A DNA stretch of 45,541 nucleotides from Bacillota bacterium (GTDB lineage: Bacteria > Bacillota_I > Bacilli_A > Acholeplasmatales > Acholeplasmataceae): the NCBI GenBank assembly GCA_027620815.1, contig JAQCDH010000002.1, positions 1-45,541 of the forward strand. The letters run 5' to 3'. Below the pieces are notes generated by a model that saw nothing but the letters and a program-made list of their open reading frames with translations, had not been told where the DNA came from and ran no database searches. Made by a program: the position numbers and the translations under genes. Below, in pieces: positions 18,198-27,597 of the stretch (positions are counted from its first letter, which is position 1; each line of letters starts with the position of its first letter).

Positions 18198-18262
18198 AGC
18201 GGTCAACTGAGAAATATGTCTTTAAAATAAAACTAATATTAGAAGGAAACATGTTTTTTTAC

Positions 18263-20089
18263 TTATGTTTTTAACCAATCTTCAATGAGACCTTGTTGAC
18301 TGAAAAATTGATTTTTATAGAGTTGATAATAATGACCTTTTTTAGCAATGAGCTCTTCATGCGTCCCTTTTTCAATGATTTTTCCCATTTCAAGCATCAC
18401 GATGATATCTGCTTCAACAATCGTTGATAATCTGTGTGCAACAATAAAACTTGTTCTGTCTTTTAAAATTGTTTTCGTTGCCTCTTGAATGATGAGTTCA
18501 GACTCTGAATCAATTGAGGAGGTAGCTTCATCTAATATTAAAATACGTGGGTTTGCAATGAGTGCTCTTGCAAAAGAAATTAATTGTTTTTGTCCAATCG
18601 ATAATAAATTCCCGCCTTCACCAACTTCACTATCATATCCTTTTTCAAGCGTCATAATAAATGGATGGAGTCCAATCGCTTTAGACGCTACGATGACTTC
18701 TTCATCAGTGGCATCTAAACGTCCATATAAAATATTTTCTTTGATACTTGTTGAAAATAATTGCGGACTTTGAAGGACATATCCAAGTTGTTGATGTAAC
18801 CACTGAAGACTTCTTTCTCTGTAGTCCTTGCCATCAATTTCAATACGTCCACTTTTTGGCTCATAAAATCTAGATAATAAATTAATCAGAGTTGTTTTAC
18901 CAGATCCAGTGTGACCCACTAAGGCAACACTTTGACCTTTTTTAACATCTAAATTAAAATGATCTAAGATGATTTCGTCATCTTTATAATAAAAGGTTAA
19001 ATCTTTGAAAGAAACTTGTCCTTGAATCGTTTCCCAGTTGTCTTTTTTTGTGTGCAGTAATGATCCATATGCATCTTCAACTTCTTTTTTATCAACGATT
19101 TCTGGTTGCGTCTCAATGAGTTCAACAATACGTTCAGCAGATGCTTGCGCATTTTGTAAATCCGCAATTTTTTCTGAAATCACAAGCATTGGTTCAAAAA
19201 AGTTAATGGTATACGCAATAATAAGTTGTAGCGTCCCAACTGTAATGATTTGATCAAGTACAGCAATACTTCCTGTTACCATCGTTACTGAAACTGCGAC
19301 ATATGCAATCACAAGTAATACCGATGTATACACAGCTGAAAGCATAATTGATTTAATACCTGCACGTTTTAAGTTTCCCGTTGACTGATAAAAATCAGTA
19401 AAATTTTCTGTTTCAATCACTAAACTTTTGGTTGTTTTTGCACCTAAAAAGGCTTCACTAAATTGTGCGGTGACATGTGAATTATGTTTTTTTGATAAAC
19501 GTTCTTGCGTCAAAATTCTTTTTCTAAAAAACTGAGAAATTAAAAACATAATTGGAATAATCGTAACAATAATCAGTCCTAAGCGAATATTGGTAGCAAG
19601 TAAAGCAACCGTAATAAAGATCATGGAAAAAAACGCCCAAAGCATATCTAGTAAACCCCATGATATGACCTCAGATAACCTGGATGCATCAGAAGTCATG
19701 CGCGCCATCACCCAGCCTTGAGGTGTTTTATCAAAATAACTAAAAGATAATCGTTGTAAGTTATCAAAGGCTTGTCTTCTCAGTTCATGAGATACCGTTG
19801 CTTCAATTAAAATGGCTTGTTTAATAAAGGCCCAGACGAGAAGTCCAAATCCACTTGCAACAAGGACACTGATGATAATAAATGGAATGAGTGTTTCCAT
19901 GTTTTTTTCAATGAAAAAAACATCGATCGCATACCGATTGAGCTGCGGGAAAATAATGTCTAAAACAGTAATTCCAGCCATAAATAAACCCAATTTCACT
20001 AAATGAGATTTGTTTTGAAAAACGATATCAATGACACGCTTCCAAGTAGAAAGTTGGACTTTTTTTAATCCATCAAATTCATCTTGCAT
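18263..20089 (-). CDS. ABC exporter half-transporter, subunit with catalytic Walker B and atypical signature
   Basis: A fused membrane plus ATPase half-transporter of 608 residues from the preferred ATG at 20089. A GTG start at 20098 would lie inside the ribosome binding site GGAGGTGA and is therefore rejected. Six membrane helices fill the first ~320 residues. The ATPase part has Walker A GHTGSGKTT, a Q-loop VLQSPQ, a signature LSIGQKQ instead of LSGGQ, Walker B ILILDEATSS with catalytic Glu, and the H-loop AHRLST. Its partner gene, overlapping by 11 bases, has the reverse pattern, so the two should form a heterodimer with one consensus and one degenerate ATP site, like TM287/288, BmrCD or LmrCD. 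Export of drugs, lipids or peptides is typical; the substrate is unknown. Confidence 0.9.
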   Translation of the reverse strand: MQDEFDGLKKVQLSTWKRVIDIVFQNKSHLVKLGLFMAGITVLDIIFPQLNRYAIDVFFIEKNMETLIPFIIISVLVASGFGLLVWAFIKQAILIEATVSHELRRQAFDNLQRLSFSYFDKTPQGWVMARMTSDASRLSEVISWGLLDMLWAFFSMIFITVALLATNIRLGLIIVTIIPIMFLISQFFRKRILTQERLSKKHNSHVTAQFSEAFLGAKTTKSLVIETENFTDFYQSTGNLKRAGIKSIMLSAVYTSVLLVIAYVAVSVTMVTGSIAVLDQIITVGTLQLIIAYTINFFEPMLVISEKIADLQNAQASAERIVELIETQPEIVDKKEVEDAYGSLLHTKKDNWETIQGQVSFKDLTFYYKDDEIILDHFNLDVKKGQSVALVGHTGSGKTTLINLLSRFYEPKSGRIEIDGKDYRERSLQWLHQQLGYVLQSPQLFSTSIKENILYGRLDATDEEVIVASKAIGLHPFIMTLEKGYDSEVGEGGNLLSIGQKQLISFARALIANPRILILDEATSSIDSESELIIQEATKTILKDRTSFIVAHRLSTIVEADIIVMLEMGKIIEKGTHEELIAKKGHYYQLYKNQFFSQQGLIEDWLKT

Positions 20090-21920
20090 CTTCGTCACCT
20101 CCCTCTAATGTTTTAAGGAAGTCTTCTTCAAGCTTACCTTGTATTTTCCAAAGTTCTTGATAAAGTCCAGCTTGTTTAGATAGTACTTCATGATTACCCA
20201 CAGCCTGAACAAAACCTTGATCAATGACGATGATTTTATCTGCTTCTTTTGCAGTTGTCATACGGTGTGTAATAATAAGTGTGGTTTGTTTTTTGTTCAT
20301 TTTTGATAATGCTTCACGAATCAATAAATCGGTTTGTGTATCGACTGCTGAAAGTGCATCATCAAAAATTAAAACGGGTTTTTCAGAAACTAAGATGCGT
20401 GCAATTGCAACACGTTGTTTTTGACCACCAGATAATGTCGTTCCTTTTTCTCCCACAAGCGTATCATAACCTTGCTGGAACGTTTTAATATCTTTTTCAA
20501 GGGAAGCCGCTTGTGCTGCCATCATAATTTTTGAACGGTCTGCTTTTCTATTGGCGATCGCGATATTATCATACACGGTTTTAGAAAATAAAAATGGTTC
20601 TTGTAAGACCACACCTAAATGTGAGCGTAAATATGTTTTTTCTATATCTCTTAGTTCGACCCCATCTAGATAGATATGACCAGATTGATATTCATACATT
20701 CGCATAAGCATGTTCATCAGGGTTGATTTACCACTACCTGTTCGTCCAATAAATGCAACGGTTTCTCCTGGTAAGATTTCAAAACTTAAATCTTTGAATA
20801 AGATATTTTCGGTATCATCAAATTTAAAGCTAACATGTTCAAAAACAAGATGACCTTTTATTTCAGGTGTCATTGTTCCGTTTTTTACATATTCGGTTTC
20901 TAAATTCAAAATCTCATAAATACGTTTGGAGGCAGCAAGTGCTTTCGCATAATCATTCAAGATATGTCCTAATCCTCGAATCGGCCAAATAAGCATCCCT
21001 ACAAGACCTAAAGCTGCTGCAATTTGAGCAGCATCCATTTGATTTTGATTCATAAAATAAATCCCTAAACCAATCACAAGGACGTATTGAGAAATACCAA
21101 TAAAATCCATGGTACCCCAAAATTTAGACACAATTTTACCTGTTCTTAATCGCATATCTCTATGATGATCATTTTTAATACGTAACTTTTCGATTTCATA
21201 TGCTTCATTACCAAATGCACGAACAATACGTGCACTTGATAAGTTTTCTTGAATGACTGTCATCATTTTTGATTCAGCTTCTTCGACATCGTGATACATT
21301 TTATCGTTTTTTCTAAAATACCACACAGATGCAACCCCAACAAAAGGAATAATTGTAAGTAAAATGATAGTAAGTGTACCGTTAAGTACGTAAAGTTGAT
21401 ACGCACCAAACACCAATGTGGATAGTAAGAAAATCATATCCATTAACGTTCTTGATAAAAAATTAACTGAGGTTTCGATATCAGAAGTCGAACGTTGAAT
21501 TAAATCGCCTGAATCTGTATTGTTATGAAATTTATATGGTAATTTTTGAATGTGTTCATATATCTTAAGTCTTAAATTTTGACCCATCGTATGGCGAACA
21601 AAGCCTCGTATTGATAATTCAATAAATCTAAATAAGAAGCGAACAACTTGTAGCGACATCAAAATAATAGCAACATATAAAATCTCATTTAAAAACGAAT
21701 TTGCAGACTCAAAAAACCGGATAAAAATCTCCGGTAAATTGACCTGATTATAAACTTCTGTATCACCAATACCTGGTTGTTCTAAAAGTCTTTTTAAGAC
21801 ATATTGTGTAAAAAGTGGAATCATGGAATACGTGATTCTACTAAAAATAAGTAAGACGATCGCAAGGAGAATATAATGATATAATCCTTTGCCTAATATA
21901 ATTAATTGTTTTAACCTCAT
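20079..21920 (-). CDS. ABC exporter half-transporter, subunit with degenerate Walker B
   Basis: A 613-residue half-transporter: six membrane helices in the first ~330 residues, then Walker A GRTGSGKST, Q-loop VLQEPF, canonical signature LSGGQKQRVAIAR, Walker B VLIFDDALSAVD and H-loop THRMTT. The catalytic glutamate after Walker B is Asp, as in the non-catalytic subunit of heterodimeric exporters. In the dimer this subunit's Walker A/B would pair with the LSIGQ signature of the downstream partner to make the degenerate site, while its good signature completes the active one. The start has AGGAC as ribosome binding site right behind a small hairpin, and it follows the unknown gene at 21962 by about 40 bases, probably in one operon. 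Confidence 0.9.
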   Translation of the reverse strand: MRLKQLIILGKGLYHYILLAIVLLIFSRITYSMIPLFTQYVLKRLLEQPGIGDTEVYNQVNLPEIFIRFFESANSFLNEILYVAIILMSLQVVRFLFRFIELSIRGFVRHTMGQNLRLKIYEHIQKLPYKFHNNTDSGDLIQRSTSDIETSVNFLSRTLMDMIFLLSTLVFGAYQLYVLNGTLTIILLTIIPFVGVASVWYFRKNDKMYHDVEEAESKMMTVIQENLSSARIVRAFGNEAYEIEKLRIKNDHHRDMRLRTGKIVSKFWGTMDFIGISQYVLVIGLGIYFMNQNQMDAAQIAAALGLVGMLIWPIRGLGHILNDYAKALAASKRIYEILNLETEYVKNGTMTPEIKGHLVFEHVSFKFDDTENILFKDLSFEILPGETVAFIGRTGSGKSTLMNMLMRMYEYQSGHIYLDGVELRDIEKTYLRSHLGVVLQEPFLFSKTVYDNIAIANRKADRSKIMMAAQAASLEKDIKTFQQGYDTLVGEKGTTLSGGQKQRVAIARILVSEKPVLIFDDALSAVDTQTDLLIREALSKMNKKQTTLIITHRMTTAKEADKIIVIDQGFVQAVGNHEVLSKQAGLYQELWKIQGKLEEDFLKTLEGGDEDAR

Positions 21921-21931
21921 GTTTTTGTCCT

Positions 21932-21947
21932 GTAAGATCGCTCTTAC
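21932..21947 (-). promoter_or_regulatory. Small hairpin touching the ribosome binding site of the ABC exporter operon
   Basis: On the minus strand GTAAGA-GCGA-TCTTAC is a perfect 6-bp stem with a GNRA tetraloop, followed directly by AGGAC and the ATG. No T-run follows. It is arranged like the hairpin before the giant gene; a role in mRNA stability or translation is inference. Confidence 0.4.
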
Positions 21948-21961
21948 CCATCTAATAAAAC

Positions 21962-22702
21962 TTAACTACGTTGCATTTGACTGGTATACAAATATAGTTG
22001 TTTATATGTTCTTGCAGCATCCTTATAATAATTCAATTTATTAAAAAATTGATACGCCTCTTGATGCAAAAAATGCATCGTAAGATAATCATATTTCATT
22101 AAAGATTGTTTTAAAACATATGTTTTAAAGAAATCTTCTGTAATAGAGAGGTCATTTAACATTAAGATTTTAAAATATTGAATGACAATATGACTTTGAT
22201 TAAAAAATGATGTTTGTAATGATTGAAATGCATCATCTTTCTTCAAATACGCAAGGATGACTGAAATAATATCTTTTGTTTTTTCAAACGGTTCTAAACG
22301 ATATGATTGAAAATAATAACTGACATAAAACTTTGAAACAACATCAAGTGGTTTTGATTCAAAATCAAGTGATGTCATTTGTTGGCGTCTGTCTACGTAG
22401 TTTTTAACCTTTTTAATTTTATCATAAATTCCTAAAGTTAATGCGAGTTCATATACTTTTTCACTATGATGCATAATTAAGTAATCTTTATGGGTGTGAA
22501 CCCCAATTTCTACAAATAATTCATGAAGTAGAATATGTTGTAAATCATTGTGAATAAGTGATTGTAATGTTGGCACAATCATATCATATGCTTCTTGATA
22601 ATACCCATGTTTGATTGCAGCTCCAAAAGACTGATACTTTGACTCCATCAAATGTTTTCTTTGTTTGATGAAATGCTTCATTGTAAAAACATTGAATTCC
22701 AT
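21962..22702 (-). CDS. Conserved-looking hypothetical protein, helical, cytoplasmic
   Basis: Not recognised. I choose the ATG at 22702 (246 residues, MEFNVFTMKHF) because it has AAAGGAG 9 bases upstream; a longer frame from 22750 has no such signal. The product is basic and rich in His, Tyr, Phe and Lys, with no signal peptide or membrane helix. The pattern of alternating amphipathic helices, such as FGAAIKHGYYQEAYDMIVPTL and AYQFFNKLNYYKDAARTYKQL, resembles TPR-like helical hairpins, but no repeat is regular enough to name. It lies downstream of nth, about 40 bases upstream of the ABC exporter pair, so it may be co-transcribed with either. It could be a small scaffold or regulator; there is no evidence for an enzyme. 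Confidence 0.6.
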   Translation of the reverse strand: MEFNVFTMKHFIKQRKHLMESKYQSFGAAIKHGYYQEAYDMIVPTLQSLIHNDLQHILLHELFVEIGVHTHKDYLIMHHSEKVYELALTLGIYDKIKKVKNYVDRRQQMTSLDFESKPLDVVSKFYVSYYFQSYRLEPFEKTKDIISVILAYLKKDDAFQSLQTSFFNQSHIVIQYFKILMLNDLSITEDFFKTYVLKQSLMKYDYLTMHFLHQEAYQFFNKLNYYKDAARTYKQLYLYTSQMQRS

Positions 22703-22788
22703 AGGGAATACTCCTTTATTTTTTAATTCTATTTTATAAAGGGTATCCATTTAAAATCCATCATTTTTTTTCTACAATTAAGTTTTTT

Positions 22789-23421
22789 TTAATTTTTAGT
22801 CTTTTTTGGATACACACACATGTCATAAAGTGGACATGTGTTGCACTGTGGATTTTTAGCAGTACAGTGATATCTTCCAAAAAATATGAGTTGATGGTGG
22901 AGTTTTGTCCAATGCTCTTTTGGAAATTTTTTCATTAATTTTTGTTCAACAACAAGCACACTATCTGTTTTTTTAGCGAGTCTTAACCGTTTTGACACTC
23001 GGTCTACGTGCGTGTCTACAGCAAGCGCAGGTATATTAAATGCATTACTTAATACAACGTTTGCTGTTTTTCTTCCAACCCCAGGTAACGCTTCTAGAGA
23101 GGCACGATCTGAGGGTACGTCTCCATGAAACTTTTCAACTAATTCTTTTGCAAGTGCAATGATATTTTTAGCTTTATTGTGATATAAGCCAATGGATTGA
23201 ATGAAAGGTTTCACCTCATCAACATCTGCTTTTGAGAGTGCATGCGCATCTGGAAATTGATGAAATAATGCTGGTGTTGCTTTATTCACTGCTTTATCTG
23301 TTGTTTGGGCACTCAATGCAACTGCAACAAGTAATTGGAAATGACTTTGATGATCAAGTTCAACATGAGCATTAGGAAACATCGAATCTAATGTTGATAA
23401 AATGATATCAATTTTATTCAT
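22789..23421 (-). CDS. nth: Endonuclease III (DNA glycosylase/AP lyase)
   Basis: Base-excision repair enzyme removing oxidised pyrimidines and cutting abasic sites. The 210-residue protein has the helix-hairpin-helix LPGVGRKTANVV with the catalytic lysine at 118, the catalytic aspartate at 136 in VDTHVDR, and a complete [4Fe-4S] cluster motif with cysteines 186, 193, 196 and 202 (C-X6-C-X2-C-X5-C). The start overlaps the dnaD stop as ATGA, the same dnaD-nth order as in Bacillus. All catalytic residues are in place. Confidence 0.97.
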   Translation of the reverse strand: MNKIDIILSTLDSMFPNAHVELDHQSHFQLLVAVALSAQTTDKAVNKATPALFHQFPDAHALSKADVDEVKPFIQSIGLYHNKAKNIIALAKELVEKFHGDVPSDRASLEALPGVGRKTANVVLSNAFNIPALAVDTHVDRVSKRLRLAKKTDSVLVVEQKLMKKFPKEHWTKLHHQLIFFGRYHCTAKNPQCNTCPLYDMCVYPKKTKN

Positions 23422-24035
23422 TTCATCGCCTTGTATAAATTATCTAGTGCTTGATCTACTTTTTCATCAACAACGACTTTTGGCATGTTTTTAGTAATCA
23501 TTATCATTTTTTCAATGTTTTTTAATGAAACACGATCGTTAAGTTGCTCAATGATGTCACTTAATGATTCTAATGTTACTTGATGCGTTTCGATTAAGAG
23601 TCTGAGTGTTTGAAGTTCAGTTGAAGTTAAGAGTCGATTAAGTTTTTGTTCCAACAACACAATCACTTTTTTTAAACCTTCATCATTTGGTTTTGATTTA
23701 ATTAGTTCTTTTGTATCAATAAGGTGTTCAAGTTTAGAAAATAAACCATCTAAATGAAATAACTCTTTTGCTTTAGATTGGGCTTGATCATCTAAATAGG
23801 TGTGTAAATACGTTTTTGTTATAAGCGCATCAATGATTGCACCTAAATCTTTTTGAACAATTGTAATACGTTTTTGTAAAGCACTCAGTGAAAAAGAATT
23901 TCTTTTTTTATAAATATCAAGCAAACCAAAAATAACCATCATTTCATCTGAAGTGAGATCGAGTTCTTTATGATGTACGTAAATGAGTTGTTCGAAAACG
24001 ATGGATTGTGACTCAAAGAGTTTCTTTAATTTCAT
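23418..24035 (-). CDS. dnaD: DnaD-like replication initiation protein
   Basis: DnaD proteins help load the replicative helicase in low-GC Gram-positives. The 205-residue product has an N-terminal winged-helix-like part (residues about 20-85, with LTSDEMMVIFGLLDIYKK and a recognition-like helix) and a C-terminal helical DnaB/DnaD-like part from about 125 (LLEQKLNRLLTSTELQTLRLLIE). Similarity is low and the assignment rests partly on position: immediately upstream of nth with an ATGA overlap, as in Bacillus. The ATG has AAAGGGAA as ribosome binding site and lies 23 bases inside the 3' end of rnc, so the two are strongly coupled. Confidence 0.8.
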   Translation of the reverse strand: MKLKKLFESQSIVFEQLIYVHHKELDLTSDEMMVIFGLLDIYKKRNSFSLSALQKRITIVQKDLGAIIDALITKTYLHTYLDDQAQSKAKELFHLDGLFSKLEHLIDTKELIKSKPNDEGLKKVIVLLEQKLNRLLTSTELQTLRLLIETHQVTLESLSDIIEQLNDRVSLKNIEKMIMITKNMPKVVVDEKVDQALDNLYKAMK

Positions 24036-24687
24036 AATTCCCTTTTTCTAAAGCATCTTTTGCTGCAAATTGTTCAGCTTCTTTTTTTGTTGAACCCTCA
24101 CCATATCCTAAGTTAATCACACGGTCTAATTTGACAGAAACTTTAAAATGCTTTTGGTGGGCTGGTCCACTTTCTTCTAACACGTGATAACTAATGTTAC
24201 GCTTGTCTCCACTTTGGATGAGTTCTTGAAGCATCGACTTATAATCTTTAAGGACATGTGTTTCTTTAATATGTGGAATCACGATACGTGAAAATACTTT
24301 TTCAACTTCTAAAAAACCTAAGTCTAAGTAAATGGCTGCAAGTAATGCTTCAAAAGCATCTGCGATCATCGCATCATTTGCTCCTTTTTGCATTTCACCT
24401 TTACCAAGACGCATATATGTTTTTAAATTGATGTGTGTGGCATATAAAACAAGTGCTTCTTCTGAAACTGCTTTTGCTTTACGTTTTGACATTTCTCCTT
24501 CATTTTCATCTAACTGATGAAATAAATGATGCGTCATAAGTAAGCCTAATACAGCATCTCCTAAAAATTCAAGTCGTTCGTTTTTTAATGTTTGATGCTC
24601 ATTTGCATACGATGAATGTGTGAGTGCACGTTCATACAATTCAATATTGTTAGGTTGAATGTTTAGTGTATCAAATAGTGCTTTCAT
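24013..24687 (-). CDS. rnc: Ribonuclease III
   Basis: Double-strand-specific endoribonuclease for rRNA processing and mRNA decay. The signature ERLEFLGDAVLGLL and the second catalytic acidic motif in ADAFEALLAAIYLDLG are present, followed by a double-stranded RNA-binding domain from DYKSMLQELIQ to the end with the STKKEAEQFAAKDAL helix. I take the ATG at 24687 (224 residues); an ATG at 24714 would add nine residues with no better ribosome binding site, so the exact start is uncertain. It overlaps plsX by 17 bases and dnaD by 23. The plsX-rnc order is typical of Firmicutes, but fabD, fabG and acpP, often between them, are missing. Confidence 0.95.
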   Translation of the reverse strand: MKALFDTLNIQPNNIELYERALTHSSYANEHQTLKNERLEFLGDAVLGLLMTHHLFHQLDENEGEMSKRKAKAVSEEALVLYATHINLKTYMRLGKGEMQKGANDAMIADAFEALLAAIYLDLGFLEVEKVFSRIVIPHIKETHVLKDYKSMLQELIQSGDKRNISYHVLEESGPAHQKHFKVSVKLDRVINLGYGEGSTKKEAEQFAAKDALEKGNYEIKETL

Positions 24688-25684
24688 TATTTTCTTGATA
24701 TGCATCAAGTGCATCTTTCACTTTTTGTATGACTTGAGCTTCTGCCATTTCTTTTGCTTGACGAATTGCATTTTTAAATGCAAAGCCATCTGAAGACCCG
24801 TGTGCTTTAATCACAATATGATCAAATCCCATCAATAATGCACCACCAATTTCAGAGGCATCCAATGATTTTTTAAGATTTTTAAGTGCTTTTCTCATAA
24901 AAATCGCACCAATAGAAAATAGACTCGATTTAATTTCACGTTTTAACACCATCGACATCCCTTTTGCGGTACCTTCCATGGTTTTCATGACGATATTTCC
25001 TGTAAAACCATCTGTTAAAAAGATATCAGCTTCTGAGGTGACCACATCTTTAGGTTCCATGTTGCCATAAAAGTTTAAAGTTGGATGGTTTTTTAATAAT
25101 TTATACACCTCAACATCAAATTCACGACCTTTTTTATCTTCGGTTCCAATGTTAATGAGTGCCACTGTTGGTTTGTCTCTTTTTAAAACTTCTTTCACAA
25201 CAACAGAAGCATACATCGCAAACTCTACTAAATGTTCAGGTTTAAAATCAGTGTTCGCGCCACCATCTAATAAAACTCTTCCTTTTTGATCATATGAAGG
25301 TATGATTGGTGCAATCGCAACACGTTTCATATGTTTCATACGGCGAATGATAAAATGACCACCAACAACAACTGCTTGAGTTGGTCCAGCTGTTACAAAT
25401 CCATCGGCATGACCATCTTTAACATATTGCATCGCCATAAACATCGACATCTCTTTGTTGGTTCGATAGACTTTAATGACATCTTTTTCAGCCATGTCTA
25501 ACGCATATGGCGTATGGATGATTTTTAGTCGATCATGTGGTTTTAAAAATGGTGCCATTTTATCTTGATCACCAAATATCGTTACCTCAATGTTTTGATA
25601 AGCTTGAAGCGCTTGCATGACACCTTCACATATTGGTTTTGGTGCTGCATCGCCACCCATCCCATCGACTGAAATTCTTATCAT
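24671..25684 (-). CDS. plsX: Phosphate acyltransferase PlsX
   Basis: PlsX makes acyl-phosphate from acyl-ACP for phosphatidic acid synthesis by PlsY. The N-terminus IRISVDGMGGDAAPKPICEG is the family signature; further hallmarks are GANTDFKPEHL and LTDGFTGNIVMKTMEG. I prefer the ATG at 25684 (337 residues) because AGAAGGTGA then stands at a normal distance; the frame can be extended three codons to a GTG at 25693. It has its own extended -10 promoter directly after recG. It starts a plsX-rnc-dnaD-nth run of overlapping genes linking membrane lipid synthesis, RNA processing and DNA replication/repair. Confidence 0.95.
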   Translation of the reverse strand: MIRISVDGMGGDAAPKPICEGVMQALQAYQNIEVTIFGDQDKMAPFLKPHDRLKIIHTPYALDMAEKDVIKVYRTNKEMSMFMAMQYVKDGHADGFVTAGPTQAVVVGGHFIIRRMKHMKRVAIAPIIPSYDQKGRVLLDGGANTDFKPEHLVEFAMYASVVVKEVLKRDKPTVALINIGTEDKKGREFDVEVYKLLKNHPTLNFYGNMEPKDVVTSEADIFLTDGFTGNIVMKTMEGTAKGMSMVLKREIKSSLFSIGAIFMRKALKNLKKSLDASEIGGALLMGFDHIVIKAHGSSDGFAFKNAIRQAKEMAEAQVIQKVKDALDAYQENNESTI

Positions 25685-25708
25685 TTCCATCACCTTCTTT
25701 CATTTTTA

Positions 25709-25717
25709 ATTATAACA
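25709..25717 (-). promoter_or_regulatory. Extended -10 promoter of plsX
   Basis: The minus strand reads ATATGTTATAAT (TATAAT at 25709-25714, TGT before it), the same 12 bases as at pfkA. It sits in the 44-base gap between recG and plsX; no -35 is evident. Confidence 0.55.
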
Positions 25718-25728
25718 TATAACACTTT

Positions 25729-27597
25729 TCAAACGCTCTTATCTTTGTTTTTCACTTCATTGTAAACCTGATACGCTTCTTGTATCAATGGTAAGTTTTC
25801 AATATAGTCAATATGCTTAAAAGGTGGTTGTCCACTTTGTATAAGACCTAGCATATCACCAGGACCTCTTGTATATAAATCATGTTCACTAATTTCAAAA
25901 CCACTCGATGTATTTTCTAAGATGATAAATCGTTGATCTTGAGGTTTTTTTGAAATGAGATAACAAATACCTTTTAATTGGCCTCTTCCAAGTCGACCTC
26001 TTAATTGATGAAGTTGAGATAATCCAAAATATTCAGCTTCTAAAATTAGCATAAACGTTGCTGTTTTTATATCGACACCTACTTCAATCATTTGTGTCGA
26101 GATCAAAATGCCTTTGTTTTGTTTTCTAAACGTATCCATAACACGTTGTTGTTCTAATTTTGACATTTGCCCATGTAAAACATACACATCTTCTTGAAAT
26201 CTTTCTTTAAAAACATGATAGGTATGCATGATGTTATACGTCACTTTATCGCTATCAATGGCAGGAACAACGATAAAGATATGTTGATGATGTTCTAGTG
26301 CAAGTTGAAGTTGGTCCATGATCTTTAAGAGTGCATCATAAGAAACACTAATGGTTTTAATGGTTTGTTTTCCTTTGGGTTGTGAATGAAGAGTATATAT
26401 TTTTGCATCCCCTAAAATACTTCTAAGTAATGTTCTTGGAATCGGAGTTGCAGTTAGATACACCACATCTTGATCTAATGCTTTTTCAATGAGACTTTTT
26501 CTAATGTCAACGCCAAACTTTTGTTGCTCATCAATGATAACGAGTCCGAGTTTATGAAATGAAACAGAGGGAGACGCTAAGATATGTGTCCCAATAATAA
26601 GATCAACTTGACCTTGTGCAATATCATTTTCAACTTCTTTTTTAAGTTCAATAGTAGAAGTAATGAACGTGACTTTGATTTCTTTAAATAGTGATCTAAC
26701 TGTTTCTAAATGTTGTCTAGCAAGAATTTCTGTCGGTACCATAAATGCAACTTGATAACCTTGCGCAATATAATAGTAGGCAATGAGTAATGCTACGACG
26801 GTTTTCCCTGAACCGACATCACCTTGAATGAGATGTTTAAGTGGAACATCCTCTTTTGCATCTTTTAAAACATTTAAAATGATACTTTCTTGATCTTCTG
26901 TGAGTTGAAAAGGAAGACTTGATGATTGATCTTTGATTGAAAATGGTTGATTGAAATGAAGGTGTTGTCTTTTCTTTTGTTTTGAAACACCTTCAAAAAG
27001 ATGAAACAATTCTTCAAGTTTAAATCGCTTTAATGAGGCTTCAACTTCTTCTTCGTTTTTAGGGAAGTGAATTCCTTGATACGCTTGATGGATTGGGATG
27101 ATCTTAAGTTTGTCTAAAACTTCTTTAGAAATGGTTTCTTTAATAGGTGATTCTAGTAGTGTTTGTAAAATATTTTGAAGTCGATAATTGGGAAGATCGT
27201 TTAAATCATAATCCGCAACCATTTGATTTTCTAATCGAACTGGTTTGAGTTGTGATACAATAAATATCTTTTTTTTAGCATCAAAATTTCCTTTTACAAG
27301 ATAAGACGCGCCAACTTCTAAAACATGTTTTAAATAAGGTTGTTGATAGGCAATACAAGACAAAATTTGACCTTCTACTTCTAATTTAAAACTTATTTTA
27401 AGGACTTGGTGTCGTGATAAAAGAGGAGGTTTCATCAACTTCCCCTTTTTAATATGCTCGATATCATCTAAAAAATAGTGAACATATCTTTTAGGAAATA
27501 TTTGTAGGATATGGTCACTTGTTGTAACACCATGGCGTTGAAGTGCTTCTAATGTTTTAGGTCCAACACCTTTGATGTCTTTAATGTTGATTGTCAT
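25729..27597 (-). CDS. recG: ATP-dependent DNA helicase RecG
   Basis: RecG remodels stalled replication forks and Holliday junctions. The protein starts with the wedge region (INIKDIKGVGPKTLEAL) and an OB-like fold in its first third; Walker A is QGDVGSGKTVVALL, motif II reads IIDEQQKFG (usually DEQHRFG), motif III TATPIPRT, and motifs V-VI are TQMIEVGVDIKTAT and QLRGRLGRG. I choose the ATG at 27597 (622 residues), with AAAGGATG just upstream, over a frame start at 27639. It overlaps aroC by 17 bases, so it appears to be read as the last gene of the aromatic operon. Confidence 0.96.
   Translation of the reverse strand: MTINIKDIKGVGPKTLEALQRHGVTTSDHILQIFPKRYVHYFLDDIEHIKKGKLMKPPLLSRHQVLKISFKLEVEGQILSCIAYQQPYLKHVLEVGASYLVKGNFDAKKKIFIVSQLKPVRLENQMVADYDLNDLPNYRLQNILQTLLESPIKETISKEVLDKLKIIPIHQAYQGIHFPKNEEEVEASLKRFKLEELFHLFEGVSKQKKRQHLHFNQPFSIKDQSSSLPFQLTEDQESIILNVLKDAKEDVPLKHLIQGDVGSGKTVVALLIAYYYIAQGYQVAFMVPTEILARQHLETVRSLFKEIKVTFITSTIELKKEVENDIAQGQVDLIIGTHILASPSVSFHKLGLVIIDEQQKFGVDIRKSLIEKALDQDVVYLTATPIPRTLLRSILGDAKIYTLHSQPKGKQTIKTISVSYDALLKIMDQLQLALEHHQHIFIVVPAIDSDKVTYNIMHTYHVFKERFQEDVYVLHGQMSKLEQQRVMDTFRKQNKGILISTQMIEVGVDIKTATFMLILEAEYFGLSQLHQLRGRLGRGQLKGICYLISKKPQDQRFIILENTSSGFEISEHDLYTRGPGDMLGLIQSGQPPFKHIDYIENLPLIQEAYQVYNEVKNKDKSV

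Noticed and set aside
18249..18258. AAACATGTTT as terminator after the ABC exporter
   Set aside because: Only a 5-bp A/T-rich palindrome; too weak to be called.
20090..20098. GTG start of the downstream ABC half-transporter
   Set aside because: The GTG is part of the ribosome binding site GGAGGTGA of the ATG at 20089.
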